Shown: positions 16,405 to 27,261 of the stretch, one piece after another
How positions within the stretch are numbered: position 1 is the first letter of the stretch
Layout: each line of letters starts with the position of its first letter
NCBI RefSeq assembly: GCF_012927185.1
Contig: NZ_JABBGB010000001.1
Location: forward strand, 1,178,001-1,242,000
Direction: 5' to 3'
Source of the DNA: Pseudoflavitalea sp. G-6-1-2
GTDB taxonomy: Bacteria > Bacteroidota > Bacteroidia > Chitinophagales > Chitinophagaceae
DNA length: 64,000 bases
Position numbers and translations under genes: made by a program
The notes under the pieces: model-generated
Database searches by the model: none
What the model saw: only the letters and a program-made list of their open reading frames with translations
Told to the model about the DNA's origin: nothing

Positions 16405-17567
16405 TGCGTGAGGCTGAGAAAGAAGTATTTCAATTATTAGAGGAATTTCCTGCTGTTGGCCTGCTTGGCCCCCGCCAGGTTGGCAAAACAACATTAGCTG
16501 AGACTATTGCTGAAACCTTGAATACAGAAACTGTCTACCTCGACCTGGAAACTCCTTCTGAGATAGTAAAGCTCAAAAATCCAGAATCATTTTTTAATCT
16601 GAATATAGGCAAACTGATAATATTGGATGAAGTGCAGAGAATGCCTGAAGTTTTTGCTGTTCTACGCGGAGCAATTGATCGTCGAAGAAAAGAAGGATTC
16701 AGAACAGCACAATTTCTGATATTAGGATCGGCTTCACTTGATTTACTCCAACAATCTTCCGAATCCCTTGCTGGAAGAATTGCATACAAAGAGTTATCTG
16801 GTTTGTTAGTGACTGAAGTTGGAATAAAGGAGCAGAACAACTTATGGCTCAGAGGTGGCTTTCCAGATAGTTTTCTTGCCAGATCTGATGAAGCTAGTTT
16901 GAGATGGAGAACAAATTTTATCAGTACTTATCTCGAAAGAGATGTACCACAGTTTGGTAGCCGAATTCCATCAACAAGCTTGCGTTTATTATGGACAATG
17001 CTTGCGCATGCGCAAGGCACACAATTAAACACCTCTAAGCTTGGAGCGAATCTTGGAATTACCGCTCCTACTGCTAAAAAGTATATTGAATTGCTGGAGG
17101 ATCTGTTGTTGATCAGAACGTTGCGCCCCTGGTCTGGTAACATCGGTAAGCGGCTGGTAAAATCTCCTAAAGTATATATTCGGGATAGTGGCATTGCACA
17201 TGCCTTACTGAACATTGTAAAATTAAACGACCTCTTAGGGCACCCTGTGGTAGGTGCAAGCTGGGAGGGCTTTGTTATTGAAAATCTGATGGGAGTACTT
17301 CCCGAAGGCGCTACTGCATGGTTTTATCGAACTGCTGCCGGTGCGGAGATTGATCTTGTAATAGAAAAAGGTCCAGAGAAAAAATATGCGATTGAAATAA
17401 AGAAGTCGGATGCGCCGGTTCTTTCAAAAGGTTTTTATCTTGGTTGTGAAGATATTGGTGCAACCCACCGATTTGTTGTTTATTCCGGAAATGATAGATA
17501 TCCGGGGATTGAAAATACCCAAGTCTTATCTCTTACAGATATGATGGAAGAGTTGCGAAAAATGTAA
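16398..17567 (+). CDS. AAA-type ATPase with DUF4143 domain
   Basis: 389 residues. Walker A is GPRQVGKTT (24-32) and Walker B is LIILDEVQ (about 75). DUF4143 follows, with LRGGFPDSFLAR, FISTYLERDVPQFG, an HTH-like segment (LGANLGITAPTAKKYIELLE) and a C-terminal PDDEXK-like core GAEIDLVIE...YAIEIKKS. These ATPases are abundant and often horizontally acquired. Suggested roles range from mobile-element or defence ATPases to regulation, and none is proven. The gene is preceded by a tandem palindromic repeat and convergent with metH. Confidence 0.88.
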   Translation: MIVREAEKEVFQLLEEFPAVGLLGPRQVGKTTLAETIAETLNTETVYLDLETPSEIVKLKNPESFFNLNIGKLIILDEVQRMPEVFAVLRGAIDRRRKEGFRTAQFLILGSASLDLLQQSSESLAGRIAYKELSGLLVTEVGIKEQNNLWLRGGFPDSFLARSDEASLRWRTNFISTYLERDVPQFGSRIPSTSLRLLWTMLAHAQGTQLNTSKLGANLGITAPTAKKYIELLEDLLLIRTLRPWSGNIGKRLVKSPKVYIRDSGIAHALLNIVKLNDLLGHPVVGASWEGFVIENLMGVLPEGATAWFYRTAAGAEIDLVIEKGPEKKYAIEIKKSDAPVLSKGFYLGCEDIGATHRFVVYSGNDRYPGIENTQVLSLTDMMEELRKM

Positions 17568-17596
17568 GCGAATTATTTTGTAGATAACATATTTGA

Positions 17597-17645
17597 AAAA
17601 CCCTTGCAAAATGAAACAGTGATCTCATTTCTGCAAGGGTTTCTT
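17597..17645. terminator. Bidirectional terminator between the DUF4143 ATPase and metH
   Basis: GAAAAACCCTTGCA pairs with TGCAAGGGTTTC, with an inner AAATGA/TCATTT extension. It has A-rich and T-rich flanks usable on both strands. Confidence 0.75.
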
Positions 17646-17669
17646 TATGTGTTATAAGCTCCTTCGATT

Positions 17670-20372
17670 TTACAACTCGTACTCAAGTACAGGTCTCAGC
17701 CATTTCTCCACTTCTTCAACACTCATTCCTTTTCTCTTTGCATAATCTTCTACCTGATCTTTCTGAATTTTTCCGATTCCGAAGTATTGGCTTTGCGGAT
17801 GTGCAAAATACCAGCCGCTAACAGATGAGGCAGGATACATCGCCAACGACTCCGTTAATGTAATGCCTGTTGCTGCTTCGCCGCCGAGCATTTCGAATAG
17901 TTTGTATTTCTCCGTATGATCAGGACAAGCGGGATAACCTGGTGCCGGACGAATACCCATGTATTGTTCTGAGATCAGTTCTTCATTGCTGAGATGCTCA
18001 TCTGTTGCGTAGCCCCAGAATTCTTTACGAACGCGTTCATGCAGGCATTCTGCAAAGGCTTCCACCAAACGGTCGGCCAGTACCTGCAGCATGATCTTAT
18101 TGTAATCGTCGTGCGTTTGAATGTATTGCTCGATATGCGGCTCGATGCCCTTGATGGTCACCGTGAATGCACCCATATAGTCTGCGAACGGTTTGCCGGA
18201 TACAGTAGCAGGCTTGATGAAATCTGCGAGTGAAGTATTCGGTTGATCTGCCGCCTTCTTGATCTGCTGACGCAGGAATTCGAGCGACACCACTCCGGCT
18301 TTAGTATTCAGTTTCACGGTGTCTGGTGCAGTTGCTTCTGCAGGCCAGAACCCGATCACGCCCTGTGCTGTAAGCCATTTCTCGTCGATGATCTTTTTCA
18401 GCAGCACTTTTGCATCTTCATAGAGTCGTGATGCTTCGCTACCAACTTTTTCGTCGGTTAAGATGTTCGGGAATTTGCCGTGCAGTTCCCATGCGATGAA
18501 GAACGGGCTCCAGTCGATGTATTGTGCAATCTCTGCGAGATCGTAATTGAGGAATTGCTTTGTGCCGGTAAAGGTTGGAGCAATTGGCTGAAAGTTAGGC
18601 CAGTCGATCTTCACAGGGTTTTTCTGTGCCAGTTCGAACGTGAGGTATTGCTTCACCGATTTTTTGCTGGCGAAATCTTCTTTCAGTTTTACGTACTCGG
18701 TTTTGATCTTATCGAGGTAAGGAGATTTCTGTTCGTTGCTGAGCAATGAACCGGCAACTGTTACGCTGCGCGATGCATCGAGCACGTGCACTACACCCTG
18801 ATCGTACTCAGGCGCAATGCGCACTGCTGTGTGCATGCGTGAGGTAGTGGCGCCTCCGATGAGCAGCGGTTGCTGCATGTTGCGGCGTTTCATTTCACGG
18901 GCTACGTGCACCATCTCATCCAGTGATGGAGTGATGAGTCCACTGAGGCCAATGATATCTACATTTTCTTTTGCAGCTGTTTCGAGGATCTTGTCGGCAG
19001 GCACCATTACACCGAGGTCGATGATGTCGTATCCATTACAGCCGAGTACAACACCTACGATGTTCTTGCCAATATCGTGTACATCCCCTTTAACAGTAGC
19101 GAGCAGAATTTTTGCTGCGCCGCCTTGTTGTGCATTGGGGTTGTTTCTCTTTTCTTCTTCGATGTATGGAGTGAGAATGGCTACGCTTTTTTTCATTACA
19201 CGCGCGCTTTTCACAACCTGCGGAAGAAACATCTTTCCGCTTCCGAAGAGATCACCAACAACGTTCATACCGGCCATCAGCGGGCCTTCGATCACTTCGA
19301 GTGGTCGGGCATATTTTTGACGGGCTTCTTCGGTATCGCCATCGATATAATCTGTGATACCGTTTACCAGTGCATGTTTCAGGCGTTCTTCAACGGAGCT
19401 GTTGCGCCATTCTTCGTTCTTTACTTCTGATTTGTCTTTCGCTTTTACCGTTTCTGCAAAAGCGATGAGACGGTCAGTTGCGTCCGGACGTTTGTTCCAG
19501 ATCACATCTTCACAGAGCTCACGGAGCTGTGGTTCTATTTCGTCGTATACCACCAGCTGGCCTGCATTTACGATGCCCATGTCCATCCCTGCGCGGATAG
19601 CGTAGAGAAGAAACACGCTGTGCATGGCTTCACGTACAGGCTCATTGCCGCGGAAAGAGAAAGAGATATTGCTCACACCACCACTGATCTTGGCCAGTGG
19701 CATGCGCTCCTTGATGGTGCGGGTTGCTTCGATGAAATCGATCGCATAGTTATTGTGCTCTTCGATGCCGGTGGCAATAGCGAAGATGTTTGGATCGAAA
19801 ATGATATCCTGCGGATCGAAGCCTACTTGTTCCGTGAGGATCTTGTAGGCCTGTGTGCAGATATTCACTCTGCGCTCGTATGTGTCGGCCTGCCCTTGTT
19901 CGTCGAAAGCCATCACTACAACGGCTGCTCCGAACATGCGGCAGATATGTGCTTCACGGATGAACTTCTCCACTCCTTCTTTCATAGAGATGGAGTTTAC
20001 GATGCACTTGCCCTGTACGCATTTCAATCCTGCTTCGATGATCTCGAACTTGGAGCTGTCGATCATGATAGGGATCTTGGCGATGTCGGGTTCGCTCTGC
20101 AACAGATTGAGGAAGGTGGTCATGGCTTTCACGCCGTCGAGAAGGGCATCGTCCATGTTGATGTCGAGCACCTGTGCGCCGCTTTCCACCTGCTGGCGTG
20201 CAACGCTGAGGGCTTCTTCATACTTGTTCTCGCGTATGAGTCGCGCGAATTTCTTTGAACCTGTTACGTTGGTTCTTTCACCTACGTTCACGAAGTTGGT
20301 TTCAGGACGTATCACCAGTGGTTCTAATCCTGAAAGTCGGAGGTATGGTTTTATTCTAACTGTGTCGCTCAT
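17670..20372 (-). CDS. metH: Methionine synthase, folate/cobalamin/activation part (split MetH)
   Basis: 900 residues, lacking the homocysteine domain. Order: pterin-binding domain (about 1-300, [32 protein letters not shown]); the helical cap and B12-binding domain with the His ligand in [16 protein letters not shown] (about 435); and the reactivation domain with [15 protein letters not shown] (about 820). It transfers methyl from methyltetrahydrofolate through cobalamin to homocysteine. The missing N-terminal domain is encoded by the gene just upstream, 69 bases away on the same strand. Confidence 0.97.
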   Translation of the reverse strand: MSDTVRIKPYLRLSGLEPLVIRPETNFVNVGERTNVTGSKKFARLIRENKYEEALSVARQQVESGAQVLDINMDDALLDGVKAMTTFLNLLQSEPDIAKIPIMIDSSKFEIIEAGLKCVQGKCIVNSISMKEGVEKFIREAHICRMFGAAVVVMAFDEQGQADTYERRVNICTQAYKILTEQVGFDPQDIIFDPNIFAIATGIEEHNNYAIDFIEATRTIKERMPLAKISGGVSNISFSFRGNEPVREAMHSVFLLYAIRAGMDMGIVNAGQLVVYDEIEPQLRELCEDVIWNKRPDATDRLIAFAETVKAKDKSEVKNEEWRNSSVEERLKHALVNGITDYIDGDTEEARQKYARPLEVIEGPLMAGMNVVGDLFGSGKMFLPQVVKSARVMKKSVAILTPYIEEEKRNNPNAQQGGAAKILLATVKGDVHDIGKNIVGVVLGCNGYDIIDLGVMVPADKILETAAKENVDIIGLSGLITPSLDEMVHVAREMKRRNMQQPLLIGGATTSRMHTAVRIAPEYDQGVVHVLDASRSVTVAGSLLSNEQKSPYLDKIKTEYVKLKEDFASKKSVKQYLTFELAQKNPVKIDWPNFQPIAPTFTGTKQFLNYDLAEIAQYIDWSPFFIAWELHGKFPNILTDEKVGSEASRLYEDAKVLLKKIIDEKWLTAQGVIGFWPAEATAPDTVKLNTKAGVVSLEFLRQQIKKAADQPNTSLADFIKPATVSGKPFADYMGAFTVTIKGIEPHIEQYIQTHDDYNKIMLQVLADRLVEAFAECLHERVRKEFWGYATDEHLSNEELISEQYMGIRPAPGYPACPDHTEKYKLFEMLGGEAATGITLTESLAMYPASSVSGWYFAHPQSQYFGIGKIQKDQVEDYAKRKGMSVEEVEKWLRPVLEYEL

Positions 20373-20441
20373 TTCATCGTTTTGTGGAGCTGCTTGTCAG
20401 CAGGTCCGGCTTTCATCTTGTATGGATGCGGTTTGAAACAA

Positions 20442-21452
20442 TCAGAGGGATGGTTCCAATACCGGCAGTTGTCTTGGTTCGAATGATTTTACATGCTCTG
20501 CGATATGGCGGATATGTTCTGGTGTGGTACCGCAGCATCCGCCAACGATGTTTACAAAACCCTGTGAAGCCCACTCTTCGATGAAGTGTGCGGTTTCATG
20601 AGGTTGTTCATCGTACTCTCCCATTGCGTTTGGAAGTCCGGCATTGGGATATGCAGAAGTGTAGCAGGCCGCGATATGGCTCAGCTCTTCGATATGCGCG
20701 CGCATTTCGTTGGCGCCGAGTGCACAGTTGAGGCCGATGCTCAGTGGGCGGGCATGCATTACGGATGTATAGAATGCTTCCAGTGTTTGTCCGCTCAGTG
20801 TTCTGCCAGATGCATCGGTGATGGTTCCGCTGATCATGATGGGCAGTTCGGGAAGACCGGTATCGTGGAAGAATTTCTTGATGGCGAAAATGGCTGCCTT
20901 TGAATTGAGTGTATCGAAAATGGTTTCGATCAGCAGAATGTGAACACCACCTTCCACCAGTCCTTTCGTTTGGTCGTAATATGCTTCCATCGCTTCGTCG
21001 AAAGTGAGAGCGCGATAGCCAGGATTGTTCACATCGGGAGAAAGGCTCAGTGTTTTATTGAGCGGGCCGATAGCGCCTGCCACAAACCTTGGTTTGGAAG
21101 GATCTTTGGCCGTGTACTCATCAGCAGCTTCGCGTGCGATGCGTGCAGATGCTACATTCTGTTCGTAGGCAAACTCCTGCATGCCATACTCACCCTGTGC
21201 AATTACTGTGGCTGAGAAAGTGTTTGTTTCGATGATGTCTGCACCGGCATCGAGATATTCGCGGTGAATAGCGCCGATTACATCCGGGCGTGTAATGGAG
21301 AGCGCTTCATTGTTGCCTTTGATGTCCGAAGGCCAGGTTTTAAATCTTTCACCACGATAATCTTCTTCGGTTAGCTTGTAGCGTTGGATCATGGTGCCCA
21401 TTGCACCGTCGATAACAAGGATACGTTTGCGGAGCTCTTTTTTGATGTCCAT
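20442..21452 (-). CDS. Homocysteine S-methyltransferase domain protein (MetH N-terminal part)
   Basis: 336 residues. It starts [20 protein letters not shown] and has [27 protein letters not shown] and [12 protein letters not shown]. The Cys in NC and the CC pair form the zinc site that activates homocysteine. It equals residues 1 to about 340 of single-chain MetH, and together with the downstream gene it supplies all four MetH modules. No frameshift joins them: each gene has its own start and stop and a 69-base spacer. Confidence 0.95.
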   Translation of the reverse strand: MDIKKELRKRILVIDGAMGTMIQRYKLTEEDYRGERFKTWPSDIKGNNEALSITRPDVIGAIHREYLDAGADIIETNTFSATVIAQGEYGMQEFAYEQNVASARIAREAADEYTAKDPSKPRFVAGAIGPLNKTLSLSPDVNNPGYRALTFDEAMEAYYDQTKGLVEGGVHILLIETIFDTLNSKAAIFAIKKFFHDTGLPELPIMISGTITDASGRTLSGQTLEAFYTSVMHARPLSIGLNCALGANEMRAHIEELSHIAACYTSAYPNAGLPNAMGEYDEQPHETAHFIEEWASQGFVNIVGGCCGTTPEHIRHIAEHVKSFEPRQLPVLEPSL

Positions 21453-21640
21453 ACCTTACAATTTTAAATTGTACAACAATCCGGACGATATGCAAGGCAT
21501 ATGCCGGTTAAAGTAGAACTGGTATAAACGTTGGGAAATATTGAGGAGTTTTTTCCTGGCGTTCATTAGTTCCGTTTTTTATGCCTTCCGCGTGAGCGGC
21601 AGACAACAGGCCGAACAATAAACAAATCCGCCTGTGACTT
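21453..21640 (-). promoter_or_regulatory. Long structured leader of the split metH operon
   Basis: About 185 nt of untranslated RNA would lie between the predicted start and the ATG. On the minus strand it contains a hairpin with CCGC-TCAC-GCGG inside outer GCCT/AGGC arms (21583-21611). Close to the ATG there is another hairpin, GCATAT/ATATGC inside CCGG/CCGG (21481-21507). I could not match it to a SAM or cobalamin riboswitch consensus, but length and position suggest regulation. Confidence 0.4.
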
Positions 21641-21643
21641 GCG

Positions 21644-21673
21644 CAAATCTACGAAATATGGGTGTAATAACAA
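21644..21673 (-). promoter_or_regulatory. Promoter of the split metH operon
   Basis: On the minus strand TTG (21673-21671), 19 bases, then TAGATTTG (21651-21644), a TAnnTTTG match. Confidence 0.7.
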
Positions 21674-21697
21674 TGGGGCGGTAACCAGCCTCCATTG

Positions 21698-22318
21698 CTA
21701 TCGGTTATTCACGTAATTCTCTACGGGGAGTCGGTTGGTGATAGATCTTGCCAGCGTCATTTCATCCGCATATTCCAGTTCGCCGCCGAAGGCGATGCCC
21801 CGTGCAATGGTTGTGACTTTCACGGGAAGGGACTGCAATTTTTTCTGGATATAATAGATGGTGGTATCGCCCTGAATATTGGGGTTGAGTGCGAAGATCA
21901 CTTCGTCTGGCTGATCGTTTTTGATGCGTTGCACCAGCGCTTCGATATTCAGCTGATCGGGACCAATGCCATCTAACGGAGAAATGATGCCTCCGAGAAT
22001 ATGGTAGGTTCCGCTGAACTGTTGGGTGCTTTCAATAGCAATCACATCACGCAGATTCTCCACCACGCAGATCAATTGCTGCTTGCGGAGCGGATTGGAG
22101 CAGATGGAGCAGAGATCGGTATCGGAAACATTGAAGCATTTCTGGCAGAATTTGATCTCCTGCCTCATCTTCACAATAGCCTCCCCGAAATGCTCTACCT
22201 TATCCTGCTCGGTTTTGAGCAAATGCAATACCAGCCTGAGCGCCGTCTTCTTACCGATACCGGGAAGTTTGGCGAATTCGTTGACTGCATTCTCTAATAA
22301 TCCTGATGAAAACTGCAT
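21698..22318 (-). CDS. recR: Recombination protein RecR
   Basis: 206 residues. N-terminal helix-hairpin-helix (FAKLPGIGKKTALRLVLHLL), C4 zinc finger (CQKCFNVSDTDLCSIC at about 57-72), then a Toprim domain (ICVVENLRDVIAIE, ALNPNIQGDTT) and the conserved C-terminal ARGIAFGGELEYADEMTLA. It works with RecO/RecF to load RecA at gaps. It is last in a same-strand run of helicase, Big_5 lipoprotein and recR. Confidence 0.97.
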   Translation of the reverse strand: MQFSSGLLENAVNEFAKLPGIGKKTALRLVLHLLKTEQDKVEHFGEAIVKMRQEIKFCQKCFNVSDTDLCSICSNPLRKQQLICVVENLRDVIAIESTQQFSGTYHILGGIISPLDGIGPDQLNIEALVQRIKNDQPDEVIFALNPNIQGDTTIYYIQKKLQSLPVKVTTIARGIAFGGELEYADEMTLARSITNRLPVENYVNNR

Positions 22319-22363
22319 ACTGCAAAGGTAGGTAGTTTAGCCTGCCTTTGGAAGCGATGGAGC

Positions 22364-23776
22364 CTATAAAGTGATATCAATTTCGTTATCCCAGTTGGCC
22401 TTGATGGTCACCTTTCTGGTTACTGCCATCACTTTTTCGGGCTGAGTATGTTTGCCGAAGAATTCGCCTGGGTCCCAAACGCCGTTCTTATTGGCATCGA
22501 AGAGGATACGAAGATCGTAATCTCCGGGAGTGAACAATTTGGCTTTGAAATCACGACTGGTGAATACGTGCGAATATTTTACCTGATTGCTCTGCACAAA
22601 CTGCAGTACGGGGTTTTTAGTAAGGTCGAGGTTGATGAATTTGAGCTGAACCGTTCCGTATTCACTGTTCTTTTTGGTGCGGAAAGGAATGGTATCGGTT
22701 TTAGCTACTTCATTGCCAAGTGTATCTGTGGCAAAGCCTTTCTGGAGAATCAGTTTGTAAGGCGTATTCTCCGTCCAGTTATAGAACACCGATGCGAATT
22801 TATTGCTGGTATCGCGCACAACAGTGAAGCCAGTGAGTGGTTGTGCTTTTTCGTCGGCGAGAATGATCTTGCTGGAATCGAAGCTGCTCAGCGGAGCCTG
22901 ATTGAAACTCAGTCGCAGGGTGTCGAGCAGTCCGAACTGATCGCCGTTGAGGTTGAATGAAGGCCGAAGCTTTTTGTCTTTATCTGCTTTCGCCGGTTTT
23001 GGAGGTGTGGCGGGCTTTTTAGGAGGAGTGGTATCGCGCTCCTGATAGGCGTACAGCGTGATATTATTGTTTTCGGTAGTGTTTATATGTTTGTCTGCGA
23101 ATGCGAAGAGTTGCGATTTACTCATGTACTTGCGCTGGCCGCCTTCATCTTTCATTGCATAAATGGCAAAGGTGCCGGGAGGAAGATGGTGGAACCTGAA
23201 CTCGCCTTTCGGTGAAAGCTTGGCTACGTAGCGGGGACGTTCTTTTATCACAGCCGAATCATCGAGATCCTGATGAAGTACCACAATCAGCGTGGAATCT
23301 GAAAGTCCGGTTTCGGCCACCATTACATTACCACTGATCTCTAACGAATCGATGGATGTACCTGTGCTGAATACATAAGTGAAATTATCCAATATGTTGC
23401 CTTCGTTCACGTCTTTGATGCCTTTACCGAATTCGAATATGTAAGTGGTATTGGGTTCGAGCGTGTCTTTGATGGCAACAGTAACTGTTTTCAGATGGCT
23501 GGTTACGTTAGGATTGATCTTTGGCGTTGGCGATACCAGCAGGTTCTGTTGTATGTTGTCTATCTGAACGAATTCGTTGAATTCGAACACTACTTTTCTG
23601 GCATTGAAACCACGTGCAGAATCTCCGGGAGTTGCTTTCACCAGTCTTGGCGCAAGCGAATCTCTCGGACCTCCGGTGGGAGGGGCGATGTTGGCACATC
23701 CTGTACTGCTGACCATACTAACCGCTCCGGCGAATGCCAGCAGCACTATCACGAACAAATGGTTGAACTTTAGCAT
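22364..23776 (-). CDS. Lipoprotein with Big_5/SbsA-type Ig-like domain
   Basis: 470 residues. A signal peptide with lipobox SSTGC (Cys near residue 27) is followed by ANIAPPTGGPRDSLAPRLVKA, the usual entry to Bacteroidota Big_5 domain lipoproteins (about 40-135: VVFEFNEFVQIDN, PNTTYIFEFGKGIKDVNEGN). A middle segment is rich in Pro/Lys, and a C-terminal domain ends in a TIKANWDNEIDITL beta strand. It is a cell-envelope lipoprotein of unknown role. Confidence 0.88.
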   Translation of the reverse strand: MLKFNHLFVIVLLAFAGAVSMVSSTGCANIAPPTGGPRDSLAPRLVKATPGDSARGFNARKVVFEFNEFVQIDNIQQNLLVSPTPKINPNVTSHLKTVTVAIKDTLEPNTTYIFEFGKGIKDVNEGNILDNFTYVFSTGTSIDSLEISGNVMVAETGLSDSTLIVVLHQDLDDSAVIKERPRYVAKLSPKGEFRFHHLPPGTFAIYAMKDEGGQRKYMSKSQLFAFADKHINTTENNNITLYAYQERDTTPPKKPATPPKPAKADKDKKLRPSFNLNGDQFGLLDTLRLSFNQAPLSSFDSSKIILADEKAQPLTGFTVVRDTSNKFASVFYNWTENTPYKLILQKGFATDTLGNEVAKTDTIPFRTKKNSEYGTVQLKFINLDLTKNPVLQFVQSNQVKYSHVFTSRDFKAKLFTPGDYDLRILFDANKNGVWDPGEFFGKHTQPEKVMAVTRKVTIKANWDNEIDITL

Positions 23777-23840
23777 ATATCTGGGATACAGTCTGCAAAC
23801 TTACTGGGTTTATTTATAAAAACGTCTTAAAGCGGAATGG

Positions 23841-26800
23841 CTATTCCAGCTCATCTTCTGTTTTGAGCTCGTGCAGTGCGATAGCGAGGTTATTTGTTTT
23901 TACAAAATTGCACCAGTGACAATCTTCTTTTCCGCAACCCGTATAGAAATCGCGGGCATGGATCTTATCCCACACCATGCGTATCTGCTGTGTAACGGTG
24001 GTGATATCTTCCGGAGCAATCTTAACTATTTCTTTATGGTAGCCTTTTCTTTTTTTGCTGGGTTCGATGAAGTCGAATTGAGTGCTTATCACATTCCAGT
24101 CTTTCTTCCCGAAATTGTCCACCAGCAATTTGTAGAATACCGCCTGACGCCAGTAATCACCGCCATTGGGATACCTGTTGCCGGGAAGACTGAACTTGGC
24201 TGCAGCTTTATCGGGGTCTCCGGTTTTGTAATCCACTACATTCACTGAATTGCCGTCGAACTCCATCTTGTCTATCTTTCCTTTCAATGGAACGCCCGCT
24301 ACCACTACATTCCGGATGTTCTGTTCGATGGTCACCACTTTGCTCCAGCTGAAAATGTATTGATCGTAGTAATTGCTGAGCACTTCCTGGCCGTATTCCA
24401 TCCTTCTTTCAAATTGCTCTTTGGTGAAGCTTTCGCGATGGCGGTTCATGTACCATTTGAAGTCTTCCAGAAAAACCTGTTTGAGCGGGAACTGCTGACC
24501 GTTATCCTTCATCTTTCTGAAAAATTGTTCCAGTGCATGGTGCACAGCGGAACCGAATTCTGTGTTCTCATTCTTCGGTGCGGGAATACGCACGAGGTTC
24601 TTGAAATAGAATTCGAGTGGGCAGTTGAGGTAATTGTTCAGTGCAGTAAGGTTCATCACAAAGGAGTCGAGCCTTTGAGCAATGAAGCCTTCTTCGAGTT
24701 CGTTGATCTCCGGAGCCGCACTTCTGCTGAGTGACAGTGCCTGGAACTCAGCCTGCACATCGTCTCCGATGAATACTTTTTCTACAGGGATATCATGATG
24801 CTCCTGGATCTCGGCTATGAACATGGATGGTTCCAGTTCGCGGCCATCGCTCCGGAAGCGGCTGTACGAAATGTTGAGATGCTGTTCTGCACGTGTGAGG
24901 GCTACGTAGAATAAACGACGCAGTTCTTCATCATCATTCGGTTCCTCCTTGCTGTTAGCTTTGGAAGTGAAAATAGTATCGGGCAATTTGTATCCGCCGC
25001 CGGGTTTTCTTTTCTTTTCCCAGAAGGCGGCATTGGTGCCGGCAACAAATACGTGTTCGAATTCCAGGCCTTTTGAGCCGTGGGCAGTGAGGAGGTTTAC
25101 ACCTTTGTCGCTGCCGCTCACGCGCACGAGCGGAAGCGGTAAGCCTTCGCGCTCCATCAGATCGATCACGTTCACAAATTGCTGCACGTTCATGTTTGGC
25201 TGCCTTCTTCTTTCTTCCTGAACAAAATCGAAGAGGCCGGTGATCACCTGCAGGTCCCAGATTTTTTCAGGACTTTCCATAACGCGGGTGAGCACACCTG
25301 CTTCGCGCACAATCAGCTCGAACAATTGCTGCAGGGTGAGATTCGAAACGCCACGGATCAGCTTCTCGATAATGATGCTCGCCTGCTTCAGCGATGGATC
25401 AGGAGCCGCTGTGAACAGGTCTTTCGGCGGACGGCTGGTTTTGTCGAACAGCAGTTTGCGAAGTGAGATCTTTTCAGACGTGAACTGTTTGTCGGCAACT
25501 TCCGAACTCAATTTTGCGATCTCGATGGGAGCAACATCGAACCAGTCGAAGTGCAGGATCTCGAAGAGCATCTCATCGCCGCTGTAAGGGATATCGTGCT
25601 CCGTGGCGAGATAACGCAGTAGCTGCATCATCTTATGCACCAATGGCAGTTCGAGTATGTTTATGTTTCGCTTACTGTATACCGGTATATTTCGAAGCAT
25701 CAGGTAAGTAGCGAGTTCTTCTCCGTATTTATTTTCTTTGTAGATAACGCTGATGCGCCCGGGATCTACGCCCTGGAGCACCAGTGTTTGAATGTCCATG
25801 GTGATGCCGATCATCTCCTGTCGCTGCGATTCGTATTCCCTAACTGAAGGCATATGCTGAAGGCCCTTCATTACAGGGTGAGAGGCCACGAGTTCTTTGG
25901 TGAGGCCGGGTATCTGTCTTACCAGTCTTTCTTTATTTCTGTTGATGAGCGACTGTGCTACATTCAGTATCGGCTGGGTTGAACGATAATTCTTGGTTAG
26001 TACAACTTTGAACAGATCATCTTTATAAGTGTGTGCGAGGCCAAGCATGTTCTCTACGTTGGCGCCCTGGAAACGATAGATACTCTGATCGTCGTCGCCC
26101 ACTACAAAGATGTTGGGAATGTCCCAGTAGCTTAAAAGCAGCTCTACGAGCCGGTTCTGTGTACCGCTGGTATCCTGATATTCGTCTACGAGAATGTAAA
26201 GGAATTGTTCCTGATACCGAGCGAGCAGGGTTTTGTTTTCTTCGAAGCTGCGGATCACCCAATTGATCATATCCTCGAAATCGTATCGGTTGCGATCGCG
26301 CATGAGCTGCTGGAAATTATTGAACTCATTCACTGCAGCACGAAGTTTTTCGAGCTTCTCTTTTTCTTCGTCGATCTTATCCTGCTTCAGATCTCCGGCT
26401 TTGAATTGTTTGTAGGCGCGTTTGTAAACGAAGCCGTCGCGGTTGGGCAGATCGTTGAGGTATTCATCGATTTTTTCGTTGATGAATTCCGGCGTCCATC
26501 CTTCGCGTTTCATAGTGCTGAAGAGGCTTTGCAGGTTATGTATCTCAAAGTATACATCACCGCGATAGCGTTTCAGCGGATGATTTTTAGGGAATGAATC
26601 GATCAGCTGAGTGAACAGTTCAATGCGTTCGAGCTCTGAAACCGGGTCCAGTGCTGTTTTCTCGAAGAGCGATAGATTCTCCTGGATGATGTCGTTGCAG
26701 AATGCGTGAAAGGTGTAGATGTTCACCTTGTAAGCATCGGGGCCGATGAAACGGGTGAGTCTTTTGCGCATAGCCACCACCCCCGCCTCAGTGTAGGTGA

Positions 26801-27005
26801 GACAGAGAATGTTCTGAGGTAACGAATCCGTATCGAGCAGTATCTTACCAATCCGGCTGGCGAGGATCTGGGTTTTGCCTGTACCCGGACCAGCAATCAC
26901 CATTACAGGGCCTTCAATAGTATCGACAGCTCGTTTCTGTTCTTCGTTCAGATGGGCGTATTCAGTGAGGAATTTTTCCTTCAGCTGCTCTCTGCGTATG
27001 GACAT
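23841..27005 (-). CDS. UvrD-like helicase with C-terminal PD-(D/E)XK nuclease and Fe-S-type cysteines
   Basis: 1054 residues from the ATG at 27005 (MSIRREQLKEKF); the open frame extends 28 codons upstream without family similarity. Superfamily I motifs: AGPGTGKTQIL (Walker A), VDEYQDTS (motif II), GDDDQSIYRFQGA (motif III), TAHGSKGLEFEHVF and RRLFYVALTRAEQHL (motifs V/VI). The C-terminus has a RecB-type nuclease core (VVDYKTGD). NCPLEFYFKN and CGKEDCHWC supply four Cys in the AddB/RecB-like iron-sulfur arrangement. It probably resects or processes DNA ends. Confidence 0.93.
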   Translation of the reverse strand: MSIRREQLKEKFLTEYAHLNEEQKRAVDTIEGPVMVIAGPGTGKTQILASRIGKILLDTDSLPQNILCLTYTEAGVVAMRKRLTRFIGPDAYKVNIYTFHAFCNDIIQENLSLFEKTALDPVSELERIELFTQLIDSFPKNHPLKRYRGDVYFEIHNLQSLFSTMKREGWTPEFINEKIDEYLNDLPNRDGFVYKRAYKQFKAGDLKQDKIDEEKEKLEKLRAAVNEFNNFQQLMRDRNRYDFEDMINWVIRSFEENKTLLARYQEQFLYILVDEYQDTSGTQNRLVELLLSYWDIPNIFVVGDDDQSIYRFQGANVENMLGLAHTYKDDLFKVVLTKNYRSTQPILNVAQSLINRNKERLVRQIPGLTKELVASHPVMKGLQHMPSVREYESQRQEMIGITMDIQTLVLQGVDPGRISVIYKENKYGEELATYLMLRNIPVYSKRNINILELPLVHKMMQLLRYLATEHDIPYSGDEMLFEILHFDWFDVAPIEIAKLSSEVADKQFTSEKISLRKLLFDKTSRPPKDLFTAAPDPSLKQASIIIEKLIRGVSNLTLQQLFELIVREAGVLTRVMESPEKIWDLQVITGLFDFVQEERRRQPNMNVQQFVNVIDLMEREGLPLPLVRVSGSDKGVNLLTAHGSKGLEFEHVFVAGTNAAFWEKKRKPGGGYKLPDTIFTSKANSKEEPNDDEELRRLFYVALTRAEQHLNISYSRFRSDGRELEPSMFIAEIQEHHDIPVEKVFIGDDVQAEFQALSLSRSAAPEINELEEGFIAQRLDSFVMNLTALNNYLNCPLEFYFKNLVRIPAPKNENTEFGSAVHHALEQFFRKMKDNGQQFPLKQVFLEDFKWYMNRHRESFTKEQFERRMEYGQEVLSNYYDQYIFSWSKVVTIEQNIRNVVVAGVPLKGKIDKMEFDGNSVNVVDYKTGDPDKAAAKFSLPGNRYPNGGDYWRQAVFYKLLVDNFGKKDWNVISTQFDFIEPSKKRKGYHKEIVKIAPEDITTVTQQIRMVWDKIHARDFYTGCGKEDCHWCNFVKTNNLAIALHELKTEDELE

Positions 27006-27261
27006 ATTGTGTGTCAAAGATAAGTAGAATGTATTGTTACATAGGCGATTCTGTTTCATTGGTGGAAAGCCTGTGCTTATTGTGTTCAATACACGATGAA
27101 TCAGCCGGTTACGGGTATTGATTCCAGTAAAGAGATTTTTCTAACAATTGATACCAAGTAGCTTACGGTTGAAAAATTATGCTTATTTTAGAAAAGGGAA
27201 AGATTCTTGTTACGGGAATAATTTCAGCTCTTTTACGTTATTGATCAGTCAATCCAAAACA

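Noticed and set aside
21453-21640. SAM or cobalamin riboswitch in the metH leader
   Set aside because: I could not find the conserved core sequences of SAM-I, SAM-II or cobalamin riboswitches, so only a generic leader is reported.
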